The notes under the pieces are model-generated. The model searched no databases and was not told where the DNA came from. It was given only the letters and a program-made list of their open reading frames with translations. A stretch of DNA of 64,000 bases from Pseudoalteromonas sp. N1230-9 (GTDB lineage Bacteria > Pseudomonadota > Gammaproteobacteria > Enterobacterales > Alteromonadaceae), in contig NZ_CP090419.1 of NCBI RefSeq assembly GCF_032716425.1, positions 1,800,001 to 1,864,000 of the forward strand, written 5' to 3'. Positions within the stretch are counted from its first letter, which is position 1. Every line of letters starts with the position of its first letter. The translations under genes were made by a program, and so were the position numbers. Of this stretch, positions 8,989 to 17,169 are shown one piece after another.

Positions 8989-11055
8989 ATGAAACAGTTA
9001 ATCTTACTTTGCTTACTTATATTCGCATTACCTACTTTCGCAGAAGAGATTGAAGTCGGTAATAAACTTTACTTATACCTACCAGGTGAAGCTGAATTTA
9101 GCGAACCGTTTGAAGTCGATAAAGAAGGCGCTATTACCTTACCTGAGCTAGGTCGTTTTAAAGTAGCTGGCTTACAGCTAGATGATGTGCAAAGCCAACT
9201 ACACACAGCATTAAGTGAAATTTATGTGGCGATGGATGACTTTTATGTCGAAATTCACTCACGAGATATTTTTATCAATGTTATGGGCTATGTGAACGAC
9301 CCATCACAAGTAAGTATTCCTAAAGATGGCAACATTCAAATGGTCATCGCCCGTGCAGGCGGCTTAAAACCAGGCGCTCAATTAGACCGTTTACAAATTC
9401 GCCGTGGCACCGAGATGATTGAGTTTAACTATAAAGCCTACTTAGATTCAGGCAACATTGATTTATTACCTGCATTACAAAGCGCTGACACGGTCTTTGT
9501 GCCAGTGTCTCCGCTGTTAGGTAACGTACAAATTGACTTTGATGCACAAACCTTAAGTGCATCAGGTGATGCAAGTGATAACAGTGCTATTACTTTACTT
9601 GGTGAAGTACATAACCCAGGTAGCTTTTCATTTAAAGAAAACATGAGTGTACTTGATGCGCTAATGCGTGCTGAGGGTGTAACCCGCTATGCAGATGTAA
9701 CCAAAATTCGCGTTATCGTAGATAAAACCCCAGTCGTGTTCGATTTAAAAGCGTATTTAGATAAACCTAATAACGACACTATGCCAGAGCTAAAAGCGGG
9801 TTCTACTATTTATGTGCCTATTATGGTGGATGATGTAAATACCACTTCAAGAACAGTTTATATCATGGGTGAAGTACAAAAGCCTGGCGCTTATGAAGCA
9901 GCAGATAACACCAGCTTCTTAGACATACTTGCCAATGCAGGTGGGCCAACTCGCTTTGCCGAAACGCGTCAAATAAAAATCTTAACGCCAGCCGGCGAAA
10001 GCATCCTGTTTGACCTGCAAGGCTACAGTGAAGGGCTCATTGCTGTAAAAGTGCCTAATCTAAACCCAGGTGATGTAATTTTTGTACCAGAAAAAACCGA
10101 TCAAAATGAAAAAAGCTGGTTAAAAGTACCGCCTAAACGTGCCATCAAAATCATTGGTGCCATTTTATCTCCAGGCCGCTATGAGTGGAGCCCTGAAATG
10201 GACTTTACAGACTTACTTGCCCATGCCGGCGGTCCAACCAAAGGGGCAAACATCAATGACATTAAAATTGTTAGAAACGGCGAAATCACTAAACGTTTTG
10301 ATTTAGAGCAATACACGATTAATGATTCGGGTAAATACGCATTACCTAACTTATTGGCTGGCGACACCATTATTGTTGAAGAGCTACCGGTTGACCCTGC
10401 AGACAATAAGTCTCAATGGATCCGTCAAGAATCAAGCAAATCAATTTATATTATGGGGCAGGTGGGCTCACCAGGTCGCTATGCATTTAATACAAATATG
10501 CACTTTATCGACATTTTAGCCGCCGCTGATGGCCCTACAGATAACGCCGATTTACGCAATATTCGTATTACTCATCGTAACGGCAATGCAGCAAGAGTAA
10601 GCAAATTAAACCTTGCACTGTATTTTGAAACCGGTGATGAAACTTTATTCCCGCATGTGTTACCGGGCGATACTATCTACATTCCAGAAAAAGATAAAGA
10701 CTGGCTACGTACACCGAAAGAGCAAGTAGTTCGTATTATGGGTGCGGTTGAAAAGCCAGGTCGTTATAGCTTTGATGACACTATGACCGTACTTGACGTA
10801 TTAGCAGAAGCGGGCGGCCCATCAAGCTCAGCGCTTATCGACAAAATCGTGGTGGTAAATCATTCATGCTGTAAAGAGCAGTCTCGTGTATTTGATTTAG
10901 AAGAATTCGTTAAAAACCCTAACTCAGCGTATATCCCTGTATTACGGGCTGGCGACACCCTGTATGTGCCAGACAAAGGCCAGGACTTAATGAGCCAGTT
11001 TAAATCAAACTTCTTAGATTTTATTACTGTTTTAGCTTTAGTGGTGGGCTTATGA
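8989..11055 (+). CDS. sypC: Polysaccharide export outer-membrane protein with six SLBB repeats, SypC
   Basis: A 688-residue Wza-family export protein. A cleavable signal peptide (cleavage near PTFA-EE) is followed by a Poly_export domain (about 25-105). Six successive SLBB-type repeats follow, each marked by a core such as GEVHNPGSF, GEVQKPGAY, GAILSPGRY, GQVGSPGRY or GAVEKPGRY and ending in an AGGP-like turn. Unlike E. coli Wza there is no lipobox cysteine, and there are more repeats. The C-terminus ends in a hydrophobic segment that could insert in the outer membrane. ATG 8989 has a TAAGGAG site and replaces the longer GTG start. It overlaps sypD by ATGA. Confidence 0.88.
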   Translation: MKQLILLCLLIFALPTFAEEIEVGNKLYLYLPGEAEFSEPFEVDKEGAITLPELGRFKVAGLQLDDVQSQLHTALSEIYVAMDDFYVEIHSRDIFINVMGYVNDPSQVSIPKDGNIQMVIARAGGLKPGAQLDRLQIRRGTEMIEFNYKAYLDSGNIDLLPALQSADTVFVPVSPLLGNVQIDFDAQTLSASGDASDNSAITLLGEVHNPGSFSFKENMSVLDALMRAEGVTRYADVTKIRVIVDKTPVVFDLKAYLDKPNNDTMPELKAGSTIYVPIMVDDVNTTSRTVYIMGEVQKPGAYEAADNTSFLDILANAGGPTRFAETRQIKILTPAGESILFDLQGYSEGLIAVKVPNLNPGDVIFVPEKTDQNEKSWLKVPPKRAIKIIGAILSPGRYEWSPEMDFTDLLAHAGGPTKGANINDIKIVRNGEITKRFDLEQYTINDSGKYALPNLLAGDTIIVEELPVDPADNKSQWIRQESSKSIYIMGQVGSPGRYAFNTNMHFIDILAAADGPTDNADLRNIRITHRNGNAARVSKLNLALYFETGDETLFPHVLPGDTIYIPEKDKDWLRTPKEQVVRIMGAVEKPGRYSFDDTMTVLDVLAEAGGPSSSALIDKIVVVNHSCCKEQSRVFDLEEFVKNPNSAYIPVLRAGDTLYVPDKGQDLMSQFKSNFLDFITVLALVVGL

Positions 11056-11750
11056 AACTAATACCAGCGCAATACCAAGAACTTGAAGCCGTGTGTAACG
11101 AAATAGATAACAGCAAAGCCCGTTGTATCTGCTTTATTTCGTTAACCGGCAACGAAGGCTCTACATCACTTTGTGCTAGTGTTGCACAGCGCTTAAGTTT
11201 GCAAGCAGCCAAAGTACTTATAATTGACTTAAATCCGTTAAACCCATTTAAGTTTGATGAACCAAAAAAACCAGAGTCTTGGTGCTTTAGTGATATTTCG
11301 TGTCAGCTGAATATTATCAATACTGAGCAGGTAGACCTGCTCACCATGGCGCACCTTAAAGAGCTTGAATCGGTGAAAAATAAAAGCGTACTAAATGATG
11401 CCATAGAGCGTATAAAGCAAGAATATGACTATATATTTTTAGATATGAGCCCTGCTCTTAAATGTAATCGCGGTAACGTACCGCTGCATGCACTTAGTTT
11501 ATGTACCGAACTGACATTTTTAACGGTATCGCTTGGTTATAACGACGAAGAAGCTTTATGTCACGGCATGGCAAATCTAGAGCACGCAGGCGTTAATAAC
11601 GTAAAAATTGTTGTTGCGCAGCATCAGTTTGCTCCATTGGGTAGCCGCATCGTGAAAACGCTCAAAGCGTTTCAACCAAAATGGCCTAAACTCACAGAGT
11701 ACTTATTAAACAAAGTTATAAAACAGCGCTGGTTATTTTTACCTTATTGA
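11052..11750 (+). CDS. sypD: CpsD/Wzc-like P-loop protein with degenerate Walker A, SypD
   Basis: A 232-residue member of the BY-kinase/MinD-like ATPase family, expected to pair with the Wzz-like SypO. Walker A-prime (VLIIDLNP, near residue 55) and Walker B (YIFLDMSPAL) are clear. The Walker A loop, residues 30-39 (SLTGNEGSTS), lacks the lysine found in the canonical GEGKST. The C-terminus is not tyrosine-rich: it ends QRWLFLPY with no Tyr cluster. Catalytic kinase activity is therefore doubtful, and it may act as a scaffold or regulator. Placement directly after sypC and before sypE matches V. fischeri. Confidence 0.8.
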   Translation: MKLIPAQYQELEAVCNEIDNSKARCICFISLTGNEGSTSLCASVAQRLSLQAAKVLIIDLNPLNPFKFDEPKKPESWCFSDISCQLNIINTEQVDLLTMAHLKELESVKNKSVLNDAIERIKQEYDYIFLDMSPALKCNRGNVPLHALSLCTELTFLTVSLGYNDEEALCHGMANLEHAGVNNVKIVVAQHQFAPLGSRIVKTLKAFQPKWPKLTEYLLNKVIKQRWLFLPY

Positions 11751-11758
11751 GAATCTGA

Positions 11759-13216
11759 ATGGACTGCTTATACCAAAAATCATTTAGTTTAGATTGGCCT
11801 ACAGTCAGTGAGATTCGCCATATTTTAAAACATGTTTTGACGGCGATCAGTGTTAAAAATCAAGATATTGATGCTGCAGGGTTAGTAGCAACCGAATACC
11901 TTACCAATCTGCTACGCCATAGCCAAGAAACCTCAATGCATGTGCAGTTTACTATGCATAAACTGCCCGATAAACAGCTTTTAATTGAATTTAAAGACAG
12001 CATGCCAAGCTATGATTTATTTAATCAACAAGCATCAGGCTGGCAATTAGACAGTGGCGAGTTAGTTGAAGGGGGCATGGGGGTTGCGCTCATCAAGCAT
12101 TACTTTCCAAATGCTTGTTATAAAACTGTTGGCCAGCAGAATACGTTCTCTTTTTGTTTAACCAATATAGATAAACGACCCACACTTATTTACATAGACG
12201 ATGATAAAGCACAACTCGCTTTGCTGAATGCTTATTTATCTGAGCATTTTCAAGTTATTTGCTGTGAAGACAGTGAATCGGGGTGGCAAGAAATTCTCAC
12301 CTCTGGGGCAACAATTTTATTGCTTGATCATAAACTTAAAAATGGAACCAGTGAGCCATTACTTAAAAAACTCAACCAATCTAACCTAAAAACTAATTTA
12401 TCTGTGGTTATGCTGACAGGTGATGACAGTGAAGAGCTAATAAAGCGCATAAACCTATTGGGGGTTGATGATTATTTAGTAAAGCCAGTTAGCAAAACAC
12501 GTTTACTCCAAAGCATTGAGCGGATTGTGCATCGTTTTTCAGCACTAAAGTATTTAATTAATGAAGAACGTATGCAAACCAAACAAAAAATAGGCGAGTT
12601 TAATGCCTATAATTTTGGCTCAATCATCAGTCAAAATGGCGGGGATTTTTGTATGTACCCCCACCAGCAGCAAGCGCCTGTGATTATTGGCGATATGATG
12701 GGGCACGGTATAACAGCACTAAAAGAAAGCTTTGCCATCAAGGGATTTTTAAGTGGCTGTTTAGCGACAGAAATCCCGATACAAAACGTTTTAACCACCT
12801 TGAATCAAGCCCTGTATGAACAACGGTTATGTAAAACTAGTCTAGTCACTTTACTAATAAGTTTTATTGAAAATAACACACTTCACTGGTTTAACGCAGG
12901 TCATCCTGCGCCTTGTGTGATAACCAAAAATGGTAAATTGATCCAGCTAAGCGGTACTGATCCCTTACTGGGCCTTAGTGATGATCATGTTTATCAACAT
13001 TATAGTTATGACGTAAATGACGTTGAACACATTTTATTATTCACCGATGGTTGGCTTGATAATCAGAAATTAAGCGATGTTGATCAAATAACTGCCAAGT
13101 TAAGTGACGATAATTTGCAAAGTGAAGAGTTTGCTTATGCACTTTGGCAGGCAAGCCAAGTTGAGTTATCTGCTGAAATCGACGATGCCTCGTTAATTGT
13201 GATCAATAAACACTAA
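11759..13216 (+). CDS. sypE: Response regulator with RsbW-like kinase and PP2C phosphatase domains, SypE
   Basis: A 485-residue protein with the unusual three-part build of SypE. Residues about 10-135 are an RsbW-type serine-kinase ATPase (N-box asparagine at 50; GGMGVALI motif). Residues about 141-262 are a receiver domain with phospho-acceptor Asp190 (LLLDHKL). Residues about 280-484 are a SpoIIE/PP2C phosphatase (IIGDMMGHG with Asp312, FNAGHPAP, FTDGW, IDDASLI). From memory, the V. fischeri equivalents of Asn50 and Asp190 are Asn52 and Asp192, a constant offset of two. It should phosphorylate or dephosphorylate SypA depending on its own receiver. All key residues look intact. Confidence 0.9.
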   Translation: MDCLYQKSFSLDWPTVSEIRHILKHVLTAISVKNQDIDAAGLVATEYLTNLLRHSQETSMHVQFTMHKLPDKQLLIEFKDSMPSYDLFNQQASGWQLDSGELVEGGMGVALIKHYFPNACYKTVGQQNTFSFCLTNIDKRPTLIYIDDDKAQLALLNAYLSEHFQVICCEDSESGWQEILTSGATILLLDHKLKNGTSEPLLKKLNQSNLKTNLSVVMLTGDDSEELIKRINLLGVDDYLVKPVSKTRLLQSIERIVHRFSALKYLINEERMQTKQKIGEFNAYNFGSIISQNGGDFCMYPHQQQAPVIIGDMMGHGITALKESFAIKGFLSGCLATEIPIQNVLTTLNQALYEQRLCKTSLVTLLISFIENNTLHWFNAGHPAPCVITKNGKLIQLSGTDPLLGLSDDHVYQHYSYDVNDVEHILLFTDGWLDNQKLSDVDQITAKLSDDNLQSEEFAYALWQASQVELSAEIDDASLIVINKH

Positions 13217-13319
13217 AGTTTGAGTTTACAAACCGGCCAAATACGCACTAAGCTACTAATAAGGAACTGTTAAATAATCACTTTATCTCAGCATAAAACG
13301 ATAATAAAGGAAGTCTGTA

Positions 13320-14774
13320 ATGCCACCTAAAATACTCATTGTTGAAGATACAGAATCGCTAGCGCTGATGTACCAATCTTATTTGATCCCAACTGGGGTC
13401 GAAACATGCATTGCCTACAATGGTGAACAGGCCGTCGTTGCTCTACAGGAATTTGAGCCTGATTTAGTGATTTTAGATGTTATGCTGCCAGATATGAACG
13501 GGCTAGATATCTTATCCTCTTTAGACCCAGACACAGCTCCACAAGTGATTGTTTTAACAGGGCATGCCACTAAAGAAATGGCAATCAAAGCCATTAAACT
13601 CGGTGCCAGTGACTTTCTAGAAAAACCAATTGAAGCCGATCGTTTTCGCATTACAGTAAACAACGCATTAAAACTTAAAGATTTAAAACAAACAGTCAAA
13701 AGCTATCAAACCACTTACGAGAACGGTAAATACTACGATTTGATCGGTAGCTCATCAGAAATGCAATCTGTTTACCAAATCATAAAATCAGCATCCGTAA
13801 GTAAAGCCACTGTATTTATCACTGGTGAAAGTGGCACTGGTAAAGAGCTCTGTGCCCGTGCGGTACATTTAGCATCACCACGTGCTAACAAACCGTTTGT
13901 AGCCCTTAACTGTGCAGCTATACCCAAAGATTTAATTGAAAGTGAAATATTCGGTCATTTAAAAGGAGCGTTCACTGGCGCGATAGCCAATCGCGAAGGG
14001 GCGGCAGGCCAAGCTGACGGCGGTACGTTGTTTTTAGATGAACTATGTGAAATGGACATCAATCTGCAAAGTAAGCTACTGCGCTTTATTCAAACCGGTT
14101 GTTATCAGCAAGTCGGTAGCGAAAAAGAAGTGAAAGCGGATGTGCGCTTTGTGTGTGCCACCAATCGCGACCCTTTATTAGAAGTGCAGGAAGGCCGTTT
14201 TCGTGAAGACTTATATTATCGCCTACATGTTATCCCTATTGCCTTACCGCCTTTAAATCAGCGTGGCAAAGATGTAATCGAAATTGCCGATGCTCTTTTT
14301 AAAAAAATAAGTAAAGAAGAAGGCCGCGCATACAAAGGCATGTCAGAAGGCGTTAAAAATCTATTTTTGAGCTATGGCTGGCCTGGTAATGTTCGCCAAT
14401 TAGAAAACACCATCCGTAACATTCTCGTTTTGCATGATGAAGCTTACATTGAAGCGAGTATGATCCCAGCACTACCAAACGCACAAAATCAATCACAACC
14501 AGTCGCAGCAGCGGTTAATGCTATAACCCCAGAGGTGATGCCGTCACCAAGCTTTGCTGCATCATCAACTGAAATCACTCCTGTCATCAGCAAGGTAGCA
14601 ACAGTATTTTCTCAAGCTGATATTGAACCGCTTTGGTTGGTAGAAAAACGTTATATTGAGCAAGCCATTGATGCTTGTGATAACAATATTCCAAAAGCTG
14701 CAGCTCTTTTGGATGTTAGCCCATCAACCATTTATCGTAAAATTAAAAGCTGGGAAGAGATGCAAGTAAGCTAG
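13320..14774 (+). CDS. sypG: Sigma-54-dependent response regulator SypG
   Basis: A 484-residue NtrC-type activator. The receiver domain has phospho-acceptor Asp53 (VILDVMLP). The AAA+ domain has Walker A GESGTGKE at 169-176 and the sigma-54 contact loop GAFTGA at 216-221. A Fis-type helix-turn-helix covers the last ~40 residues. In the syp system it activates the syp promoters, and two sigma-54-like promoters are present in this window. A 103-base gap separates it from sypE, and no sypF is there. AAGGAAG precedes ATG 13320. Its last 32 bases overlap the convergent glycosyltransferase gene. Confidence 0.9.
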   Translation: MPPKILIVEDTESLALMYQSYLIPTGVETCIAYNGEQAVVALQEFEPDLVILDVMLPDMNGLDILSSLDPDTAPQVIVLTGHATKEMAIKAIKLGASDFLEKPIEADRFRITVNNALKLKDLKQTVKSYQTTYENGKYYDLIGSSSEMQSVYQIIKSASVSKATVFITGESGTGKELCARAVHLASPRANKPFVALNCAAIPKDLIESEIFGHLKGAFTGAIANREGAAGQADGGTLFLDELCEMDINLQSKLLRFIQTGCYQQVGSEKEVKADVRFVCATNRDPLLEVQEGRFREDLYYRLHVIPIALPPLNQRGKDVIEIADALFKKISKEEGRAYKGMSEGVKNLFLSYGWPGNVRQLENTIRNILVLHDEAYIEASMIPALPNAQNQSQPVAAAVNAITPEVMPSPSFAASSTEITPVISKVATVFSQADIEPLWLVEKRYIEQAIDACDNNIPKAAALLDVSPSTIYRKIKSWEEMQVS

Positions 14775-15777
14775 AGTTATAAACTCTATCTAACTGTTTA
14801 AATTGCTGTTCCCCAGAAAAACGTTGTTTAACAAGTCGTTGTGCACTGCCTAGCATGTAGCTTCTTTGATCAACGCTTAACATAAGTACGTTGTTTAACT
14901 GCTTTTGTAAACCACCGCTTGTAATTTCAGTCATCATTAACCCATTTGAGAGGTGATTAATTATCTGTGGTAACTGACCAACAGGCGATGCAATAACTAG
15001 CACCCCTTGTGCCATTGCTTCTAATGCCACCATTGGCAGACCTTCAGCCCGAGAACAGATCACTAATACATCAAGCTGTTGCCATATTTGTTGTTGTTCA
15101 CACTGGCCATGATAAGTCACAGCGGATAAATCAAGGTTATTGACCATAGGGCCATCACCAAACATGTGAAAGTTTAAGTTTGCTGTGTTGAATCGCTTGG
15201 CAGTTTCAATAAAAATATCAGGGCCTTTTTCGTGGGATAAACGCCCAACAAAGCCGATATTTAACTCATCATTATTTTTTAGATCTAAAACTTTAGTAGG
15301 TTCATTTACTGGAATAAAATTTTCAAGTAATTCAGCATTGTAAAGCTCTTCAGTCAGTTTGCTAGAAACAGCAAAATTGCGTGAAAAGTAACTTAGCAGT
15401 TTGTCGAGTTTATTGTATAAATAAACCTTCCCCGTGCCAGCTTCTCCAGCATGATAGGTTGAAATACAAGGGCGGTTTTGCCAGCGACACACTAACTTGC
15501 CCATGATACTTGCCTTGTACCCATGGGTATGTAGTAAAGCTGAACGAGGAAACATTTTTAGTATTTCGTTCAAGCTTTTTAAATTTCCGCCAGCAAAACC
15601 GAAAGTGATATTTGCATTTTCTAAGCGCTTATATAATTCACGGTTATTATGATCTTGATAAAATAGTACCGAGCTCATAATATTGTATCGTTCTAAGAGC
15701 TTACTCATGGCAATCAAATGGCTTTCGATACCACCAATTAAGCTTGAATCTACAAATAAAATAACACTATATTTCAT
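14743..15777 (-). CDS. GT4-family glycosyltransferase, convergent with sypG
   Basis: A 344-residue GT-B enzyme. The N-terminus has VDSSLIGGIESHL and a LLHTHGYKAS motif. The donor domain has NIGFVGRLSHEKGPDI and an E-x7-E motif, EGLPMVALEAMAQG. It is probably one of the syp glycosyltransferases (sypH, I or J in V. fischeri), but I cannot say which. I chose ATG 15777 over an upstream in-frame start because TTGGAGTGA sits just before it. It is divergent from the Hpt gene with only 20 bases between start codons, and its 3' end overlaps sypG by 32 bases. Confidence 0.82.
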   Translation of the reverse strand: MKYSVILFVDSSLIGGIESHLIAMSKLLERYNIMSSVLFYQDHNNRELYKRLENANITFGFAGGNLKSLNEILKMFPRSALLHTHGYKASIMGKLVCRWQNRPCISTYHAGEAGTGKVYLYNKLDKLLSYFSRNFAVSSKLTEELYNAELLENFIPVNEPTKVLDLKNNDELNIGFVGRLSHEKGPDIFIETAKRFNTANLNFHMFGDGPMVNNLDLSAVTYHGQCEQQQIWQQLDVLVICSRAEGLPMVALEAMAQGVLVIASPVGQLPQIINHLSNGLMMTEITSGGLQKQLNNVLMLSVDQRSYMLGSAQRLVKQRFSGEQQFKQLDRVYNSSLLASLPSF

Positions 15778-15797
15778 ATTCACTCCAAGGTAAGACC

Positions 15798-16130
15798 ATG
15801 ATAGATACTGCGACCTACGCGCAATTACAACAGGATGTTGGTGACGACCTAGCAAAACAGCTTTTGCAGGTATATATTACTGAGTCCCGCCAAATCGTTG
15901 CTGATCTTGCTGATGCAACGAAACAGTCTGAAATCGAAATAAATGCCCATAGTTTAAAAAGCAGTAGCCGTAGCTACGGGGCATTAGCTGTAGGCGGCCT
16001 TGCAGAACAAATCGAGCAAAAAGCGAAGGCATCACAATATGATGACGAATTACAAAGCTTTATTGCCTTACTGCAAGACCAATTTGCACAAACCCTAACT
16101 CACGCGCAAAGCTTGATTGCTGCTGACTAG
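15798..16130 (+). CDS. Stand-alone histidine phosphotransfer (Hpt) protein
   Basis: A 110-residue, all-helical Hpt domain with the phospho-accepting His51 in INAHSLKSSSRSYGA. Such proteins shuttle phosphate from a hybrid kinase receiver to a response regulator. In V. fischeri the Hpt domain of SypF does this for SypE and SypG. Here sypF is absent and this separate protein lies one gene from a hybrid kinase that lacks Hpt, so it is the likely missing relay step. An AAGGTAAG site precedes ATG 15798. Its last 36 bases overlap the convergent YvcK-like gene. Confidence 0.85.
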   Translation: MIDTATYAQLQQDVGDDLAKQLLQVYITESRQIVADLADATKQSEIEINAHSLKSSSRSYGALAVGGLAEQIEQKAKASQYDDELQSFIALLQDQFAQTLTHAQSLIAAD

Positions 16131-17000
16131 TTGCTCAGCTTCTAGTCTCAACGGCATTTTTAATATTTCGCCAAATACATTACTCAACTGCTCAATGTCG
16201 TGCTGTTGGTTTGGCGATTTAACAACATCGTCAAAGTGCGACACAATTTCACTAAGCGCATCTAAAGAGATGCTTAAGTCACAAAAGCTGTAACCGAGCA
16301 TGCCTTCGAGCCAATCAACCGGTTTCATATCAAGCGATTTAATTACACTGGCTTCTTTTGCAATATTTTCGATAAACACGCGGCATGCTGATGTTTTTTG
16401 CACCGCTTTAGCTATGTCTTCAACTAACATAGCGGGCATTACACTGGTAATTAAGCTACCAGGGCCAATTATTAGCATATCGGCGTTTTCAATAGCTTGA
16501 ACCACTCCAGGCGCAGCATTTACGTCTTGTGAGAGAGTTACATAGTCAGGAAGCTCTTTTTGTGAATCAATTTCGCATTCACCAAATACTTTGATACCTG
16601 ATGACATCACAGCCAATAAATCGGTCGGCTCGTCTGACATAGGAAGAATTGTTTCTGAATTACCCAGCATAGCATTGAACCAAGCTACAGCTTGAGTTGC
16701 TGAGTTAGTTTGCTCAGTTAAGCTTAATAAGGCTAAATTACCAAGGCTGTGACCATTTAGTTCACCACCATCAAAACGGTGGTGAAAAACTTGATGGATT
16801 AATGAGTCACTATCAGCTAATTGCAAACAACAACGTCTAATATCACCAAGGGCAACGACATCTTGGCTTTGACGTAATTTACCTGTGCTGCCGCCGTTGT
16901 CTGTGGTTGCAACTATGGCAGTTAAATCAGCGCAATGCGGTCTAATTGCACTTAACATATGGGATAAACCGTGTCCGCCGCCTATGCATACTATTTTCAT
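16095..17000 (-). CDS. yvcK: YvcK/YbhK (CofD-like) family protein
   Basis: A 301-residue member of the YvcK/CofD superfamily, close in length to E. coli YbhK. It has the nucleotide-binding start CIGGGHGLSHML, the family signature ATTDNGGSTGKLR, NGHSLGNLALL and LIIGPGSLITSVMP. In Gram-positive bacteria YvcK binds UDP-sugars and affects cell-wall precursor flow; the role in gammaproteobacteria is unsettled. A link to nucleotide-sugar supply for the neighbouring polysaccharide is speculative. ATG 17000 is preferred to GTG 17003: a GAGG site lies 8 bases upstream. Its end overlaps the Hpt gene, and it is divergent from the hybrid kinase. Confidence 0.8.
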   Translation of the reverse strand: MKIVCIGGGHGLSHMLSAIRPHCADLTAIVATTDNGGSTGKLRQSQDVVALGDIRRCCLQLADSDSLIHQVFHHRFDGGELNGHSLGNLALLSLTEQTNSATQAVAWFNAMLGNSETILPMSDEPTDLLAVMSSGIKVFGECEIDSQKELPDYVTLSQDVNAAPGVVQAIENADMLIIGPGSLITSVMPAMLVEDIAKAVQKTSACRVFIENIAKEASVIKSLDMKPVDWLEGMLGYSFCDLSISLDALSEIVSHFDDVVKSPNQQHDIEQLSNVFGEILKMPLRLEAEQLVSSNQALRVS

Positions 17001-17169
17001 CACTCATACCTCACTGAACTTTATTAATAATTGAAAGCAGCTGCTATACCAAGTTTTCAGTTTCTATAAGATGATGAAATTTAATAAATTAATTTTGTTT
17101 TTTTATGGCTAATCTGAAAACTGTTTTCTATATTTGCAATATGCGATGCATTATTAACTAGGAATGGCC

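Noticed and set aside
9280..10970. Regularly repeated DNA within sypC, considered as a tandem or CRISPR-like repeat
   Set aside because: The repetition is at protein level only (six SLBB domains); the DNA copies are diverged and lie in one long coding frame.
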